DNA from: an uncultured Photobacterium sp.
GTDB lineage: Bacteria; Pseudomonadota; Gammaproteobacteria; Enterobacterales; Vibrionaceae
Direction: 5' to 3'
Assembly (NCBI GenBank): GCA_947039525.1
Contig: CAMQZF010000002.1
Span: 1-45,935, forward strand
DNA length: 45,935 bases
Shown here: piece by piece, positions 10,440 through 21,067 of the stretch
How positions within the stretch are numbered: the first letter of the stretch is position 1
How the letters are laid out: each line of letters starts with the position of its first letter
Program-made: the position numbers and the translations under genes
Notes under the pieces: model-generated
What the model saw: the letters and a program-made list of their open reading frames with translations, nothing else
Told to the model about the DNA's origin: nothing
Database searches by the model: none

Positions 10440-11559
10440 ATTTGTCTAACTGCTGAACATTGATGCGGTTATTTTGATCCATCATTGCCACTTTAGAACG
10501 AATACGCTGTTCTAACTGATTGATCATGTCTTCGTTATCAAGACGTTCTTTTTGACGAATACCGTCTTCATAAAATGCACTTTTACGATTACTGCCCGCA
10601 ATTCCTAAATGAGACACTTCCGCCTCACCTGGACCATTGACGACACAACCAATAATAGAAACGTCCATTGGAGTTACAATGTCCTCCAAACGCTGCTCTA
10701 ACGCATTCACCGTACCAATCACATCAAACTCTTGACGAGAACAGGTTGGGCAAGCAATGAAATTGATACCACGAGAACGAATGCGCAACGATTTCAAGAT
10801 ATCAAAGCCAACTTTGATTTCTTCAATAGGATCGGCCGCTAATGAAATACGCAAAGTATCACCAATGCCTTCCGCTAATAGCATACCTAAACCCACTGCG
10901 GATTTTACAGAACCAGCACGTGCGCCACCTGCTTCTGTAATCCCTAAATGCAAAGGCTGATCAATTTGTTTTGCTAATAAACGATATGACTCGACAGCAA
11001 GAAACACATCAGACGCTTTTACACTCACTTTGAATTGATCAAAGTTTAAACGATCCAAAATATCCACATGACGCATAGCAGATTCTAATAATGCTTGTGG
11101 TGTCGGCTCACCGTATTTTTGCTGAATCTCTTTTTCTAATGAACCACCGTTTACGCCGATACGAATCGGGATGTTATGATCACGAGCACAATCCACGACG
11201 GAGCGAATACGATCTTCGCGTCCAATATTTCCTGGATTAATACGCAAACAGTCCACACCATACTCAGCAACTTGCAGCGCAATACGGTAATCAAAATGAA
11301 TGTCAGCAATCAAAGGCACTGACACTTGTTGTTTGATCAATTTAAACGCTTCCGCCGCGTCCATGGTTGGAACAGAGACACGAACAATATCCGCTCCGAC
11401 TTTCTCTAATGCACGAATTTGTGCCACAGTCGCATCAACATCAGTGGTACGAGTGTTTGTCATGGATTGAACGGCAATGGGCGCACCATCGCCAATTGGC
11501 ACGTTACCAACGTAAATTCGAGTGGATTTACGACGTTTAATTGGAGATTCATTATGCAT
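10438..11559 (-). CDS. ispG: 4-hydroxy-3-methylbut-2-enyl-diphosphate synthase
   Basis: IspG (GcpE) converts MEcPP to HMBPP in the non-mevalonate isoprenoid pathway, using a [4Fe-4S] cluster. The 373-residue protein is nearly colinear with E. coli IspG: a TIM barrel, then the cluster domain with Cys270 and Cys273 in CPTC, Cys305 in [11 protein letters not shown], and Glu312. The cluster must be supplied by an assembly system such as the isc operon further along this window. It follows rodZ after 13 bases and probably shares its transcript with pilW-rodZ. Confidence 0.97.
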   Translation of the reverse strand: MHNESPIKRRKSTRIYVGNVPIGDGAPIAVQSMTNTRTTDVDATVAQIRALEKVGADIVRVSVPTMDAAEAFKLIKQQVSVPLIADIHFDYRIALQVAEYGVDCLRINPGNIGREDRIRSVVDCARDHNIPIRIGVNGGSLEKEIQQKYGEPTPQALLESAMRHVDILDRLNFDQFKVSVKASDVFLAVESYRLLAKQIDQPLHLGITEAGGARAGSVKSAVGLGMLLAEGIGDTLRISLAADPIEEIKVGFDILKSLRIRSRGINFIACPTCSRQEFDVIGTVNALEQRLEDIVTPMDVSIIGCVVNGPGEAEVSHLGIAGSNRKSAFYEDGIRQKERLDNEDMINQLEQRIRSKVAMMDQNNRINVQQLDK

Positions 11560-11572
11560 TACGAGTACTCTG

Positions 11573-12586
11573 TTACTGAGGCCATTTAAATCGAGCGACT
11601 TTGCCCTTTCGATAGCGAGTCAAATCTACAGGCTCACCTTTGTAGCTCATTTTAACAACTACTGGCGCACCAAGCACGATCTTAAATGGTCCATCCCCAT
11701 TTACACTCACCACATCCCCCGCTTTTTTCAAGCCAGCTTCTAATTTACGGCCTTTTAGATCACGAACTTCAACCCAACAATCACCAGAGAATGTCATCGC
11801 AATATCCGATGTTAAAATGGTTTTCTCTGGGCTCTTATTCGTGTTCGATGGCGAAGATAAACCTTCTGAAAGGGCTTGATTCAAATTTTGAGGGGTTTCA
11901 GCCATCGCTAAAGTTGCGGGAGCACCACTGTCATTAAGGGATGCTGTTTTTGGTGGAGCCAGCGACAAATTTGACGCTAACTCAGATGATTGCTCTGATA
12001 AATGTGTACTATCTAAACCTTTTACTTTGCCTGATTTTTCAACTACTTGAACGTTATCTTGATGTGTGACCGATGCAACGACTTCCGTTAATGGTACTGA
12101 GGCTGTTGATTCGATTGGCGCCTTTGGATCAAGCGCTGTAAGCGCTATCGGATCAATGGGTGCAGAATGCAATTGTGTATTTTGCCACCACCATGTACCA
12201 CTGAGCCCAACGATGATCAAACCCACAACCCACGTCAATTTCATTATATTGTTGTCGTGTGCCTCTCGCTTAGTTCGTTTAGAAAAACTTTGCATTTCAA
12301 TATCTTGCTGCTGAGCTTTTCCTAATACATCCAGCTGATTCAGTACATCAAATTCATTTAATCCAACGTATTTGGCATAAGATCGAACATAACCACGAAT
12401 AAAGGTCGCAATCGCATCCCCCTCAAAGTGATTATTTTCAATATCTTCAATAATGCTTAATCGCAAGCGTAACCGATTCGCAATATCAGACATGGAATAC
12501 CCTAACTCTTCACGAGCTTTACGCAAGGTATCACCAGGCAGTGGAACTTCTTGTACGAGCGACTTTTCGTTATCTTCATTCATCAT
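11573..12586 (-). CDS. rodZ: Cytoskeleton protein RodZ
   Basis: RodZ links the MreB filament to the cell-wall elongation machinery. The 337-residue protein has a cytoplasmic helix-turn-helix of the Xre type (about 18-85), a basic juxtamembrane stretch (KRTKREAH) and one membrane segment (about 116-134). A low-complexity Ser/Thr/Pro-rich periplasmic linker (about 140-255) leads to a C-terminal beta domain with [15 protein letters not shown]. There are two adjacent ATG codons (12586 and 12583) and only a weak ribosome-binding site. It lies 12 bases after pilW and 13 before ispG, so it is inside an operon. Confidence 0.94.
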   Translation of the reverse strand: MMNEDNEKSLVQEVPLPGDTLRKAREELGYSMSDIANRLRLRLSIIEDIENNHFEGDAIATFIRGYVRSYAKYVGLNEFDVLNQLDVLGKAQQQDIEMQSFSKRTKREAHDNNIMKLTWVVGLIIVGLSGTWWWQNTQLHSAPIDPIALTALDPKAPIESTASVPLTEVVASVTHQDNVQVVEKSGKVKGLDSTHLSEQSSELASNLSLAPPKTASLNDSGAPATLAMAETPQNLNQALSEGLSSPSNTNKSPEKTILTSDIAMTFSGDCWVEVRDLKGRKLEAGLKKAGDVVSVNGDGPFKIVLGAPVVVKMSYKGEPVDLTRYRKGKVARFKWPQ

Positions 12587-12598
12587 GGGCTACAACAT

Positions 12599-13339
12599 CT
12601 AGTCAGGTTGGGCATTAGGAAAACGAGTGTTTAATTCATTCTCATAACGAACAACGTCAGTGGGTCGTCCAGCACGGGTTTCGAGTTGAATTAATAAGGC
12701 CAAACTTTGTGGCTGATACCCATAGCGTTTATTGTATTTAAACAAACGCTGACGAGCTTCTGACAAGAGATTAGCTTGAATATCCAGTTCAGATAATTTC
12801 AACATCGATTTGGTGCGGTACGGTTCATGAGACAATGCTTTATTAAAATAGACACGAGCTTGTATTACGTCCTCCTTTTTGAGGCTACATAACCCTGCAT
12901 TTTCGTAACTCGCTGAAACCAAATAATAATAAGGCTGTTTTACGGCTAAATCAAAGGACGATAATGCCTCATCATAGCGCTGTTGACTGCACAAAAAGAC
13001 ACCAAAGTTATTGTGTACATCGCCATTTTTGGGTGAATCAATTACTGCACGCTGATACATTTTTTCGGCAGCGTCCATTTCACCAACCGTCTGATAATAA
13101 TACGCCATGGCATTTTGGGCACGGTAATAATTCGGGGTATAACGCAATGCAATATCGAGATTTTCTCGCGCTCGATCGTATTTCTCTTGATTAATGTAAT
13201 TCAGACCAAGAGCAATACGTGCTTCAGAGGCTTCGGTAGGATCAAATTGAGTTTGAGGCGCATCAGTGACAGTGACACAGCCAGACATCATGAGGGTAAC
13301 AAGAAAGATCGCACAATATTTTGAAGTAGAAGAGATCAT
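12599..13339 (-). CDS. pilW: Type IV pilus biogenesis lipoprotein PilW/PilF
   Basis: PilW (PilF) is an outer-membrane TPR lipoprotein needed for multimerisation of the PilQ secretin in type IV pilus assembly. I chose the ATG at 13339 because it gives a compact lipoprotein signal whose lipobox MSGC places the Cys at residue 21. The reading frame could extend 13 codons upstream, but that start has no ribosome-binding site and would spoil the signal. The 246-residue product is then almost entirely TPR repeats (for example YYRAQNAMAYYYQTVGEMDA and GDVHNNFGVFLCSQQRYDEA). It heads the pilW-rodZ-ispG cluster. Confidence 0.9.
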   Translation of the reverse strand: MISSTSKYCAIFLVTLMMSGCVTVTDAPQTQFDPTEASEARIALGLNYINQEKYDRARENLDIALRYTPNYYRAQNAMAYYYQTVGEMDAAEKMYQRAVIDSPKNGDVHNNFGVFLCSQQRYDEALSSFDLAVKQPYYYLVSASYENAGLCSLKKEDVIQARVYFNKALSHEPYRTKSMLKLSELDIQANLLSEARQRLFKYNKRYGYQPQSLALLIQLETRAGRPTDVVRYENELNTRFPNAQPD

Positions 13340-13391
13340 ACGGTTTCTTACATCCTTGTAAGCGTGATCAGCGATCATCGTAATTAATGAG

Positions 13392-13421
13392 ATTTTACAT
13401 AATAGTAATCATAACGGTGAA
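13392..13421 (-). promoter_or_regulatory. Possible pilW promoter
   Basis: TTCACC (13416-13421) and TAAAAT (13392-13397) on the minus strand are 18 bases apart, between the rlmN hairpin and pilW. The match is moderate, and no other signal supports it. Confidence 0.35.
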
Positions 13422-13429
13422 TACAATAA

Positions 13430-13448
13430 CGAAGCCATCGTGGCTTCG
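13430..13448 (-). terminator. Hairpin after rlmN
   Basis: Perfect 8-bp stem CGAAGCCA / TGGCTTCG with a 3-base loop, 25 bases past the rlmN stop. The minus-strand tail TTATTGTATT is T-rich but interrupted. It is probably the rlmN terminator. Confidence 0.6.
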
Positions 13449-13473
13449 CTATTTCATGAATATTCTCTCAGTT

Positions 13474-14595
13474 TTATACCGCTTTTACCGCAATATCACC
13501 GATTTGATTCGCTTTTGCTTGTGTTCGCTTAGTACGGTCAATTACATCACCAACCAATTGCCCACATGCTGCATCAATATCATCACCACGTGTTTTACGA
13601 ACCGTGACCGTAAAATCGTATTCCATTAATGTTTTCATAAAACGATCGATACGAGAATTACTTGGCTTTTTATAAGGCGAGCCTGGGTACGGGTTAAATG
13701 GGATCAAATTGATTTTTGACGGTGTATTTCTTAAGGTATGCGCTAATTGACGCGCGTGCTCCATATCGTCATTCACATGATCCAACAAAACGTACTCAAC
13801 GGTCACTCGACCACGGTTTGCGTTTGATTGCTCAATATAACGACCCACCGTATCCAAGAAAAGTTCAATATTGTAACGATCATTGATTGGCATGATTGAT
13901 GAACGCAAATCATCGACAGGTGCGTGCAATGAAATGGCCAATGCCACATCAATCTTACCGATCATCTGCTCAAGACCAGGAACAACACCGGATGTTGATA
14001 CCGTGACACGACGCTTCGATAAACCAAATCCTAAGTCATCTAACATGATTTCCAAGGATGGCATCAGGTTTTTCATGTTCAATAATGGCTCACCCATTCC
14101 CATCATCACGATATTGGTAATAGGACGACGACCCGTTTCTTTCTGTAAGCCAATTTCTTTTGATGCACGCCAAATTTGACCCACAATCTCAGAAACTCGT
14201 AAATTGCGGTTAAAACCTTGTTGTGCCGTTGAACAAAATTTACACGCTAATGCACAACCAACCTGAGAAGACACACATAAAGTTGCGCGATCACCATCAG
14301 GAATGTAAACGGTTTCGACATCTTGATCACCAACACGCATCGCCCATTTAATGGTGCCATCTGAAGAGTGCTGTGCAACCGAGACCTCTGGTGCGTGAAT
14401 TTCTGTGCGGCTTTTTAATTTTTCACGCAACTTTTTATTGATATTGGTCATTTGATCAAAGTCATCACAACCGAAATGGTAGATCCACTTCATGACTTGA
14501 TCTGCTCGGAATGCTTTTTCATTCAACTCGGTGGCAAAGTATTCACGCAGCCCCTTGCGATCGAAATCCAGCAGATTGGTTTTGACGATGGTCAT
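13474..14595 (-). CDS. rlmN: Dual-specificity 23S rRNA/tRNA adenine C2-methyltransferase RlmN
   Basis: RlmN is a radical SAM enzyme that methylates C2 of A2503 in 23S rRNA and A37 in some tRNAs. The 373-residue protein has the cluster motif CALACKFC (Cys114, Cys118, Cys121). The methyl-carrying Cys344 lies in AACGQL near the C-terminus. Between them are GMGEPLLN and the Ser/Gly-rich SAM-binding strands. The N-terminal domain resembles an RNA-binding accessory domain. It has its own promoter-like signal upstream and a hairpin downstream, so it may be a single-gene unit. It needs a [4Fe-4S] cluster. Confidence 0.97.
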   Translation of the reverse strand: MTIVKTNLLDFDRKGLREYFATELNEKAFRADQVMKWIYHFGCDDFDQMTNINKKLREKLKSRTEIHAPEVSVAQHSSDGTIKWAMRVGDQDVETVYIPDGDRATLCVSSQVGCALACKFCSTAQQGFNRNLRVSEIVGQIWRASKEIGLQKETGRRPITNIVMMGMGEPLLNMKNLMPSLEIMLDDLGFGLSKRRVTVSTSGVVPGLEQMIGKIDVALAISLHAPVDDLRSSIMPINDRYNIELFLDTVGRYIEQSNANRGRVTVEYVLLDHVNDDMEHARQLAHTLRNTPSKINLIPFNPYPGSPYKKPSNSRIDRFMKTLMEYDFTVTVRKTRGDDIDAACGQLVGDVIDRTKRTQAKANQIGDIAVKAV

Positions 14596-14673
14596 GTTGT
14601 AGCCTCACTCAGAAATAACAAATTTGATGCGGTACCCGATAATAAAAAGTCAGGGGCACACTTTAGGCGCGAA

Positions 14674-14702
14674 ATTGTACAGACTTTATTAACTGCTTTC
14701 CA
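14674..14702 (-). promoter_or_regulatory. Likely rlmN promoter
   Basis: On the minus strand TGGAAA (14697-14702) and TACAAT (14674-14679) are 17 bases apart, about 80 bases upstream of the rlmN ATG. It lies downstream of the ndk terminator, so it would serve rlmN alone. Confidence 0.5.
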
Positions 14703-14737
14703 CTGATGCCCATTGAGAGAGTGTAGATTTTAAATAC

Positions 14738-14760
14738 AAAAAAAGAGAGCTTCTGCTCTC
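14738..14760 (-). terminator. Rho-independent terminator of ndk
   Basis: Stem GAGAGC / GCTCTC, 4-base loop, followed on the minus strand by seven T, 24 bases after the ndk stop. Confidence 0.9.
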
Positions 14761-14784
14761 CTTAACTTACATTCAATGTCATTA

Positions 14785-15219
14785 TTATTGCGTATCACGC
14801 TGACATAATTCGTCTTCACTGAAAAAGTAAGCAATTTCTCGTGCCGCAGATTCTGAGCTATCAGAGCCGTGCACAGAGTTATGACGCATACTTAATGCGT
14901 AATCCGCTCGCAATGTACCGCATTCTGCATCTTCTGGGTTCGTTTTTCCCATCAAAGTACGGTAACGATCAATCGCGGTTTCACTTTCTAAGACTTGCAC
15001 AACGACCGGGCCAGACATCATGTAGTTCACTAAGTCATGGAAAAAAGGCTTTCCTTCATGCTCAGCGTAAAATCCCATGGCTTGCTGCTCGGTTAAACGT
15101 ACCATTTTCATGGCTATCACTTGAAAACCAGCTTGTTCAATGCGTTGTTCAATCGCACCGATTAAATTGCGCTTTACTGCATCCGGTTTAATGATGGATA
15201 GGGTTTTCTCAATTGTCAT
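14785..15219 (-). CDS. ndk: Nucleoside diphosphate kinase
   Basis: Ndk transfers the terminal phosphate between nucleoside tri- and diphosphates through a phosphohistidine, balancing the NTP pools. The 144-residue protein is of standard length. It shows the ATP-site lysine in [11 protein letters not shown] and the catalytic His117 in NSVHGSDS. The ATG at 15219 has a near-ideal AAGGAG. It lies downstream of the pepB pair, separated by a strong terminator, and upstream of its own terminator. Confidence 0.98.
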   Translation of the reverse strand: MTIEKTLSIIKPDAVKRNLIGAIEQRIEQAGFQVIAMKMVRLTEQQAMGFYAEHEGKPFFHDLVNYMMSGPVVVQVLESETAIDRYRTLMGKTNPEDAECGTLRADYALSMRHNSVHGSDSSESAAREIAYFFSEDELCQRDTQ

Positions 15220-15261
15220 TATGATTCTCCTTGGTTGTTACTTTTCTCGTTAACTGTCTTG

Positions 15262-15291
15262 AAAAAAGGGCAATCCCTCATTGCCCTTTTT
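15262..15291. terminator. Terminator after the pepB pair
   Basis: Perfect 11-bp stem AAAAAGGGCAA / TTGCCCTTTTT with a 7-base loop, 8 bases past the stop of the second pepB gene. The minus strand reads into a T-run, and the structure is nearly symmetrical. Confidence 0.9.
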
Positions 15292-15298
15292 CTTCAAC

Positions 15299-16579
15299 TT
15301 AAGACAGTAATAAAGCGGCGATGTTTGCAACTCCTAATCCTGTTGCGCCAGCCGCCCAACGTGCATCAGGATTATCGCGGAAACTGGCGGCTAAATCGAA
15401 ATGGATCCAACGGCTTTGATTTTCATCAACAAAGCGAGATAAAAAACCTGCTGCGTTCGATGCACCACCCATACCACCACCTTTGACTGGACGGCTATTT
15501 GCAGTATCTGCATAATGCGATGGGCAATTTTGACTATGCCATTTTTCCATTGGTAATGGCCATGCTGGCTCATTAACCAATTCTGATAATTGTTGAGTTT
15601 TGCTTAACAACGCTTTATCCAATGAGAATAGCGCATTGTAATCTTCGCCCAGAGCCATCACAGCTGCGCCCGTTAAGGTTGCCGCATCAATGATTAAGGG
15701 TGCTTTCATTTCAGTCGCTGCGATCAAACCATCGGCCAATACCAAACGCCCCTCAGCATCGGTATTTACGATTTCGACACTCACGCCATTTTTATAACGC
15801 AGAATATCGCCCAACTTAAAGCCATTACCTGCAATCATATTTTCAGCGCAGCATAAAATTAATTTTACACGCTGCTTCAAACCTTGCTCGATAGCATAAC
15901 CTAATGCCGCCGTCACGGTAGCGGCGCCACCCATGTCGTGCTTCATGGTAACCATACCTGGGCTGGATTTGATGCTGTAACCGCCTGAGTCAAACGTAAT
16001 GCCTTTACCCACAAGACAAGCAAAGACCGGCGCATCGGCATTACCTGTTGGGTTGTAGTCCACTTCTAGCATCAGTGGCGCTCGTGTACTAGCACGGCCC
16101 ACATTATGAATGCCAACCCAACCCTGAGTTAACAAATCATCACCCACGCAACGAGTGATGCTAATATGCTCACCCGCAATGTTGGTTAGGAAAGAAACGG
16201 CTTCATCCGCTAAACGCTCAGGATACAAATCTTCCGCTGGTGTATTGACGACGCGACGTAGCCACTCAACACTATGACGACGAGCATTTAGAAGCTCAAT
16301 TTCATCTTCATCAACGGATGCCCACTGTAGTTCAACAGGCTTTTTCGTGTTAACGAAACCACAATAGAATGCCCATTGACGCTCATAGCTCCAACCTGCG
16401 CCTTCAAGACGCACATTTAATGCGCCTTGAGACTGAAGTTGACGAGCTGCTTGTTGAATACGACGTAATAAATACTCGCCTTGTAAATGAATAAGAACAG
16501 CCTCATCAGCGTAACTGATCAGTGCATCCTTACCCCAAGCGCTGTCATTCGTCGCGGTTGTTAATTGAACTGATAGCAT
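15299..16579 (-). CDS. Second, diverged peptidase B-like aminopeptidase (M17)
   Basis: This 426-residue protein is a member of the M17 (leucyl aminopeptidase) family, closest to PepB. Metal-site and catalytic residues are present: Lys and Asp in [11 protein letters not shown], Asp in KHDMGGAA, and Asp/Glu/Arg in [15 protein letters not shown] hexameric cytoplasmic di-metal exopeptidase is therefore expected. It resembles its upstream neighbour most in the catalytic core. It differs in the N-terminal domain and in the region before the end, where PVKGGGMGGASNAAGF replaces the neighbour's [11 protein letters not shown]. The ATG at 16579 is preceded by TAAGGA, whose TAA is the stop of the upstream gene, so translation is probably coupled. 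A GTG at 16600 is less likely. Substrate preference cannot be read from the sequence. Confidence 0.88.
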   Translation of the reverse strand: MLSVQLTTATNDSAWGKDALISYADEAVLIHLQGEYLLRRIQQAARQLQSQGALNVRLEGAGWSYERQWAFYCGFVNTKKPVELQWASVDEDEIELLNARRHSVEWLRRVVNTPAEDLYPERLADEAVSFLTNIAGEHISITRCVGDDLLTQGWVGIHNVGRASTRAPLMLEVDYNPTGNADAPVFACLVGKGITFDSGGYSIKSSPGMVTMKHDMGGAATVTAALGYAIEQGLKQRVKLILCCAENMIAGNGFKLGDILRYKNGVSVEIVNTDAEGRLVLADGLIAATEMKAPLIIDAATLTGAAVMALGEDYNALFSLDKALLSKTQQLSELVNEPAWPLPMEKWHSQNCPSHYADTANSRPVKGGGMGGASNAAGFLSRFVDENQSRWIHFDLAASFRDNPDARWAAGATGLGVANIAALLLS

Positions 16580-16589
16580 GATGCAATCC

Positions 16590-17876
16590 TTATTTCGCAC
16601 TTAATAGGTTCGCTAACGTGCGAACACCCATACCTGTTGCGCCAGTGCTCCATAAATCACTTGAGCTCTTACGGTAAGTACCGCTACAGTCTAAGTGCAC
16701 CCAACCTTTTTTGTAATCCGCAACAAAGTAAGACAAGAAAGCAGCCGCTGTACTTGCACCCGGAGCAAAATCACCACCAGCAATGTTGGCTAAATCCGCA
16801 AAGCTTGATGGCATCATGTTACGGTGTTGTTCCGCCAATGGCAGTGGCCATAGACCTTCGTGCTCTTCTGCTGCCGCAATAAGCGCTTGCTGTGCCATGC
16901 TGTGATCAAAGCTGAATAATGCATGGTAATCATTACCTAATGCGTTTTTCGCTGCACCAGTTAAGGTTGCACAGTCAATGATCAACTCAGGATTTTGCTC
17001 GCTAGCGAAAATCAAGCCATCAGCAAGAACCAAACGACCTTCCGCATCGGTATTTAGAATTTCAACGGTCTTGCCATTCTTATAGGTGATCACATCACCC
17101 AACTTGAACGCATTACCTGAAACTAAGTTCTCAGCACAACATAAAATAAGCTTAATACGCTTTTGACAACCGCGTTGAATCGCCAATGCTAAACCGCCTG
17201 TTACCATGGCAGCTCCGCCCATATCGGCTTTCATTGATGACATACCAGCAGAAGGTTTTAAGCTATAACCGCCTGAATCAAAGGTGATGCCTTTACCCAC
17301 TAAACAAGTGTGTACAGGTGCATCTTCTTTACCCGTTGGGTTGTAGTCTAATTGCAGCATTACAGGTGCGTTATGAGAGCCACGACCGACCGCATGCGTA
17401 CCATTCCAACCTTGTTGAAGTAAATCATCGCCTTCGATAATTTGGTAAGTCACGTGTTGCGGTGCTAAAGACTGAATTAACTCAGCGGCACGCGTCGCTA
17501 ATACAATCGGTGTCACTTCATCCGGTGACAAATTGATCATTTCACGCGTCCAATTCGTCGCCTTTAAGCGCGCCATTAGTTCCGCTTCTTCTTCAGCATC
17601 TAAATCAGACCAAGTCACTTGACCTGAGTTTTTCGCAGTACGGTAGCCTTGAATGAAAGCCCAGATGCTTTCAAGATCCCAAGACTCACCAGACAAAGTC
17701 ACGTTTTTGATACCTTGAGCATCCAATTTACGACCAGCGCGCTGAATCGTTGTTAGTACATGATCATCGGTAACATGAATCGTTGCGCCTTGTGCAGCAA
17801 AAGACAAAAGCGCATTTTTTCCCCATTGCTGATCAGCGGCATCAGCAGACAAAAAGACAGTCATAGTGGCAGACAT
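16590..17876 (-). CDS. pepB: Peptidase B (M17 aminopeptidase)
   Basis: PepB is a cytoplasmic Mn-dependent aminopeptidase that releases N-terminal residues from short peptides. This 428-residue copy is the conventional one. It lies directly beyond iscX as in E. coli and keeps PepB-typical segments such as [11 protein letters not shown] and [14 protein letters not shown]. Active-site motifs are [19 protein letters not shown] and [14 protein letters not shown]. The open frame runs 65 codons further upstream, but the ATG at 17876 follows a perfect AAGGAG and the extension has no PepB character. A strong terminator separates it from iscX, so it needs its own promoter in 17877-18038; I could not identify one with certainty. 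Confidence 0.95.
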   Translation of the reverse strand: MSATMTVFLSADAADQQWGKNALLSFAAQGATIHVTDDHVLTTIQRAGRKLDAQGIKNVTLSGESWDLESIWAFIQGYRTAKNSGQVTWSDLDAEEEAELMARLKATNWTREMINLSPDEVTPIVLATRAAELIQSLAPQHVTYQIIEGDDLLQQGWNGTHAVGRGSHNAPVMLQLDYNPTGKEDAPVHTCLVGKGITFDSGGYSLKPSAGMSSMKADMGGAAMVTGGLALAIQRGCQKRIKLILCCAENLVSGNAFKLGDVITYKNGKTVEILNTDAEGRLVLADGLIFASEQNPELIIDCATLTGAAKNALGNDYHALFSFDHSMAQQALIAAAEEHEGLWPLPLAEQHRNMMPSSFADLANIAGGDFAPGASTAAAFLSYFVADYKKGWVHLDCSGTYRKSSSDLWSTGATGMGVRTLANLLSAK

Positions 17877-18038
17877 GGAAAACTCCTTAGAATTATTATT
17901 GGAACGCATCTGCATTGATATTGACAAACGGGTTAGTTTCGCTTGCCACTCTTTTAAAGGCACGATCTGGAAAAACCAGAAGATGTAACATTTAGTGAGA
18001 TGATAGAAAAAATTGCAAGAAAAATCCCTTTTAAAAAT

Positions 18039-18066
18039 AAAAAGCGGGCATAAATGCCCGCTTTTT
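18039..18066. terminator. Terminator at the end of the isc operon
   Basis: Perfect 12-bp stem AAAAAGCGGGCA / TGCCCGCTTTTT with a 4-base loop and T-rich flanks on both strands, 16 bases beyond the iscX stop. It cleanly separates isc from pepB. Confidence 0.93.
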
Positions 18067-18082
18067 TTCAATCTAAGGTAAT

Positions 18083-18286
18083 TTACTCTTCCGCTTCTTC
18101 AATCCAGTGCATTTGAATCGCTTCTAATACACGCTCACTGCAATGAGCTGGATCATCATCAAAATCGGGTAAAGCCAACACCCATTCTCGCAAATCAGTA
18201 AACCGTAAGGTTGTTGGATCTAACTCTGGTTGAGCGTCGTACAATTCAATTGCAATGTCTCGTGAATCCGTCCACTTTAAGCTCAT
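18083..18286 (-). CDS. iscX: IscX, iron-sulfur cluster assembly modulator
   Basis: IscX (YfhJ) is a small acidic protein that binds IscS and iron and tunes cluster assembly on IscU. The 67-residue protein matches the family length and shows the [13 protein letters not shown] start and the acidic DFDDDP core. The ATG at 18286 has GAGG nine bases upstream. It is the last gene of the isc operon, 14 bases after fdx, and is followed by a strong terminator. Confidence 0.95.
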   Translation of the reverse strand: MSLKWTDSRDIAIELYDAQPELDPTTLRFTDLREWVLALPDFDDDPAHCSERVLEAIQMHWIEEAEE

Positions 18287-18300
18287 GAGTAATACCTCTA

Positions 18301-18639
18301 TTAATGATTCTCTTTTGCTAAATTTAAGGTGTACTTTGGAATTTCAACCACTAAATCTTCATCTGCGACTTTTGCTTGGCAACCCAAACGAGACTCAGGA
18401 TCCAATCCCCATGCTTTATCCAGCATGTCATCTTCTAGTTCGCTGCTTTCATCTAGAGAGTCAAACCCTTCGCGAATAATGACGTGACAGGTTGTACAAG
18501 CGCACGACTTTTCACACGCATGCTCAATTGCAATACCGTTACGTAATGCAACATCTAAAACGGTTTCACCCGCATTTGCTTCTAACACGGCACCTTCAGG
18601 GCACAAATCTTCATTGGGTAATATAACAATTCTTGGCAT
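18301..18639 (-). CDS. fdx: ISC-type [2Fe-2S] ferredoxin
   Basis: Fdx supplies electrons during Fe-S cluster assembly on IscU. The 112-residue adrenodoxin-like protein has the four cluster ligands Cys42, Cys48, Cys51 and Cys87 in CEKSCACTTCH and LGCQAK. An extra Cys46 lies in the loop, as in other ISC ferredoxins. It starts 6 bases after the hscA stop, so it is tightly coupled within the operon. Confidence 0.97.
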   Translation of the reverse strand: MPRIVILPNEDLCPEGAVLEANAGETVLDVALRNGIAIEHACEKSCACTTCHVIIREGFDSLDESSELEDDMLDKAWGLDPESRLGCQAKVADEDLVVEIPKYTLNLAKENH

Positions 18640-18645
18640 GATTAA

Positions 18646-20496
18646 TTAAACCTCATCAATGGAATGACCAGCCAGTGCTTGACGGATGGATAAGTCCATA
18701 CGACGTGAAGCAAATTCCTGACTCGCTTTGTCTGTTTTTTTAATGCCAGCTTCAATGGCACGTGGGTCATCACCATCACGTAACGCCACTAACTCCAACA
18801 TAACTTGTTCTAATACTTGACGTTCGTCACTGGATAATAAGGTTTCACCATCTTGCGCTAACGCAGAAATCAAACCCTCAAGCACACGGTTTGCTTCCAA
18901 CTTTTGCTCCGCTAATGCACGAGCATCTTTATCATCTTTTGCGTGTGTCATTGATTCACGAATCATGGTGGCAATTTCACCATCGCTTAAACCATAAGAC
19001 GGTTTCACTTGAATCGACGATTGCACTTGGGTACTTTTTTCCATTGCAGTCACAGACAGTAATCCGTCGGCATCAACTTGATAAGTCACACGAATATGTG
19101 CAGCACCTGCAGCCATACTTGGGATACCTTTCAAAGAGAAACGGGCGAGTGAACGACAGTCTTCAACCATTTCACGCTCGCCTTGCACAATGTGTACAGA
19201 CATGGCCGTTTGACCATCTTTGAAAGTCGTAAATTCTTGCGCTCGTGCAACAGGAATAGTGGTATTGCGAGGAATGATTTTCTCAACCATCCCACCCATG
19301 GTTTCAATGCCTAAAGATAAGGGAATCACATCTAATAGCAACATATCGCTATCAGGCTTATTGCCGACTAAAATATCTGCTTGAATGCCTGCACCAATGG
19401 CCACAACCTCATCAGGATTAATAGAGGTTAATGGTGTACGACCAAAATATTGCCCCACAAGATCACGCACCAATGGCACACGAGTGGATCCACCAACCAT
19501 CACCACTTCTAAAACATCTTCTGTGGTTACATCTGCATCACGCAAAGCACGACGACATGCCAATAAGGTTTTATTGATGAGTGGCTGAATTAACGCATTG
19601 AACTCATCACGTGTGATACGTCCTTGCCAGTTCAAGACAGAGATATCGACTTCATTTTGATCACTCAATGCAATTTTAGTGTCTGACGCAATATCCAATA
19701 ACTGGCGACGTTGTTGTAAGGTCAACGTTTCTTGAGGCTGAGCTTGTTCAATGATCCAATCTACCAAGCAATGATCAAAATCGTCACCACCAAGGGCAGA
19801 ATCACCACCTGTTGCTAATACTTCAAAGACGCCTTTTGATAAGCGTAAAATGGAGACGTCAAACGTACCACCGCCCAAGTCGTATATGGCAATCACACCT
19901 TCTTGACCAGAATCTAAACCATAAGCAATCGCCGCCGCGGTTGGCTCATTAAGCAAACGCAAAACATTCAGATTTGCTAATTTTGCTGCATCTTTAGTGC
20001 CTGCACGTTGTGCATCATCAAAATAGGCAGGAACCGTAATAACAACGCCTTCTAATTCACCACCTAAGGTCTTTTGAGCGCGCTGAGCTAAGGATTTTAA
20101 AATTTCCGCAGAGACCTGAATCGGATTCACTAAACCCGAGGGCGTGTTAATCAATGGCAATCCATTGTCAGAAGTGTGCAGCTGATAAGGCAAATGAGGA
20201 TAGCGCTGTTGGATATCCGTTAAGGCACGCCCCATCAAACGCTTCACTGAAAAAATGGTATTTTCAGGATCTGTTTGACCGTATAATTTTGCGTCATCAC
20301 CGACAGTAATGGATTCGCCATAGTGGACAATCGACGGTAAAATCACACGATTTTGGTGATCCGTTAACGTTTCAGCAACGCCACTGCGTACCGCCGAAAC
20401 GAGTGAATTTGTGGTACCCAAATCAATGCCGACCGCTAATCGATGTTGATGCGGTGCAGCACTTTGACCCGGTTCAGCAATCTGTAACAGTGCCAT
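18646..20496 (-). CDS. hscA: Hsp70-type chaperone HscA
   Basis: HscA is the specialised Hsp70 that, with HscB, binds the LPPVK loop of IscU and drives cluster transfer to target proteins. The product is 616 residues, as in E. coli. It shows the ATPase motifs [24 protein letters not shown] phosphate loop and GGSTRVP, then a substrate-binding domain and a helical lid ending near residue 600. Two adjacent ATG codons exist. I chose the inner one because AGGA then sits six bases upstream rather than three, and it gives the family start [10 protein letters not shown]. Confidence 0.96.
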   Translation of the reverse strand: MALLQIAEPGQSAAPHQHRLAVGIDLGTTNSLVSAVRSGVAETLTDHQNRVILPSIVHYGESITVGDDAKLYGQTDPENTIFSVKRLMGRALTDIQQRYPHLPYQLHTSDNGLPLINTPSGLVNPIQVSAEILKSLAQRAQKTLGGELEGVVITVPAYFDDAQRAGTKDAAKLANLNVLRLLNEPTAAAIAYGLDSGQEGVIAIYDLGGGTFDVSILRLSKGVFEVLATGGDSALGGDDFDHCLVDWIIEQAQPQETLTLQQRRQLLDIASDTKIALSDQNEVDISVLNWQGRITRDEFNALIQPLINKTLLACRRALRDADVTTEDVLEVVMVGGSTRVPLVRDLVGQYFGRTPLTSINPDEVVAIGAGIQADILVGNKPDSDMLLLDVIPLSLGIETMGGMVEKIIPRNTTIPVARAQEFTTFKDGQTAMSVHIVQGEREMVEDCRSLARFSLKGIPSMAAGAAHIRVTYQVDADGLLSVTAMEKSTQVQSSIQVKPSYGLSDGEIATMIRESMTHAKDDKDARALAEQKLEANRVLEGLISALAQDGETLLSSDERQVLEQVMLELVALRDGDDPRAIEAGIKKTDKASQEFASRRMDLSIRQALAGHSIDEV

Positions 20497-20527
20497 CATT
20501 TTTCCTGTTTAGTCGTAAGAGAAAACT

Positions 20528-21043
20528 CTAGTTTAAAAGCGTTTCTTCTAAACGCTCGATTTCATTACGTAGCTTATCAATAAACTTGAGTTTGCGCACA
20601 GAATCGGCCGCTTGCTCCCACTTTTCACTGCCTAAAAGTGCCATTAGATCCGTCAAATACGCTTGATAAGAAACAGTGACATTTTGCTCAAATATGATTA
20701 ATTGCCCAGCAGGATCAGACGACTCTGAAATCGACTCTAATTGTTCGCGTAATTCCATCTGTTCCATTAAAAAGTTCATGTCTTTTAGGGTTTGTTGCTC
20801 ACCCGCAATATCATGACCCACTTGCGCAAGCATATATTCGGCACGTGAAATCGGATGCTTTAACGTTTGAAATGCATCATTAATCTGCGCGGCTTTTTGC
20901 ATTGCCATCATACGATCACGCTCAGAGGCGGTAGCAAAACTATCGGGATGAAAACGACGCTGCAATTCACGAAACTGATTAGAAAGAAGGCCGCCATCCA
21001 GCACAAACTGAAAAGGCAGCCCAAAAAGTTCAAAATGATTCAT
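20528..21043 (-). CDS. hscB: J-domain co-chaperone HscB
   Basis: HscB recruits IscU to HscA and stimulates its ATPase. The 171-residue protein has an N-terminal J domain with the HPD motif at residues 32-34 (RRFHPDSFA). The C-terminal three-helix IscU-binding domain contains the typical MEQMELREQLE stretch. The gap to iscA upstream is 72 bases, wide for this operon, and contains a strong perfect hairpin. Confidence 0.96.
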   Translation of the reverse strand: MNHFELFGLPFQFVLDGGLLSNQFRELQRRFHPDSFATASERDRMMAMQKAAQINDAFQTLKHPISRAEYMLAQVGHDIAGEQQTLKDMNFLMEQMELREQLESISESSDPAGQLIIFEQNVTVSYQAYLTDLMALLGSEKWEQAADSVRKLKFIDKLRNEIERLEETLLN

Positions 21044-21067
21044 TGTTTTGATGTCTTTTGTCGATCA

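Noticed and set aside
14841..15191. 116-codon frame on the plus strand
   Set aside because: It is antisense to ndk, a clear gene with intact motifs.
16590..18071. Longer PepB with 65 extra N-terminal residues
   Set aside because: The extension has no family similarity, while an ATG at 17876 follows a perfect AAGGAG and gives a normal PepB.
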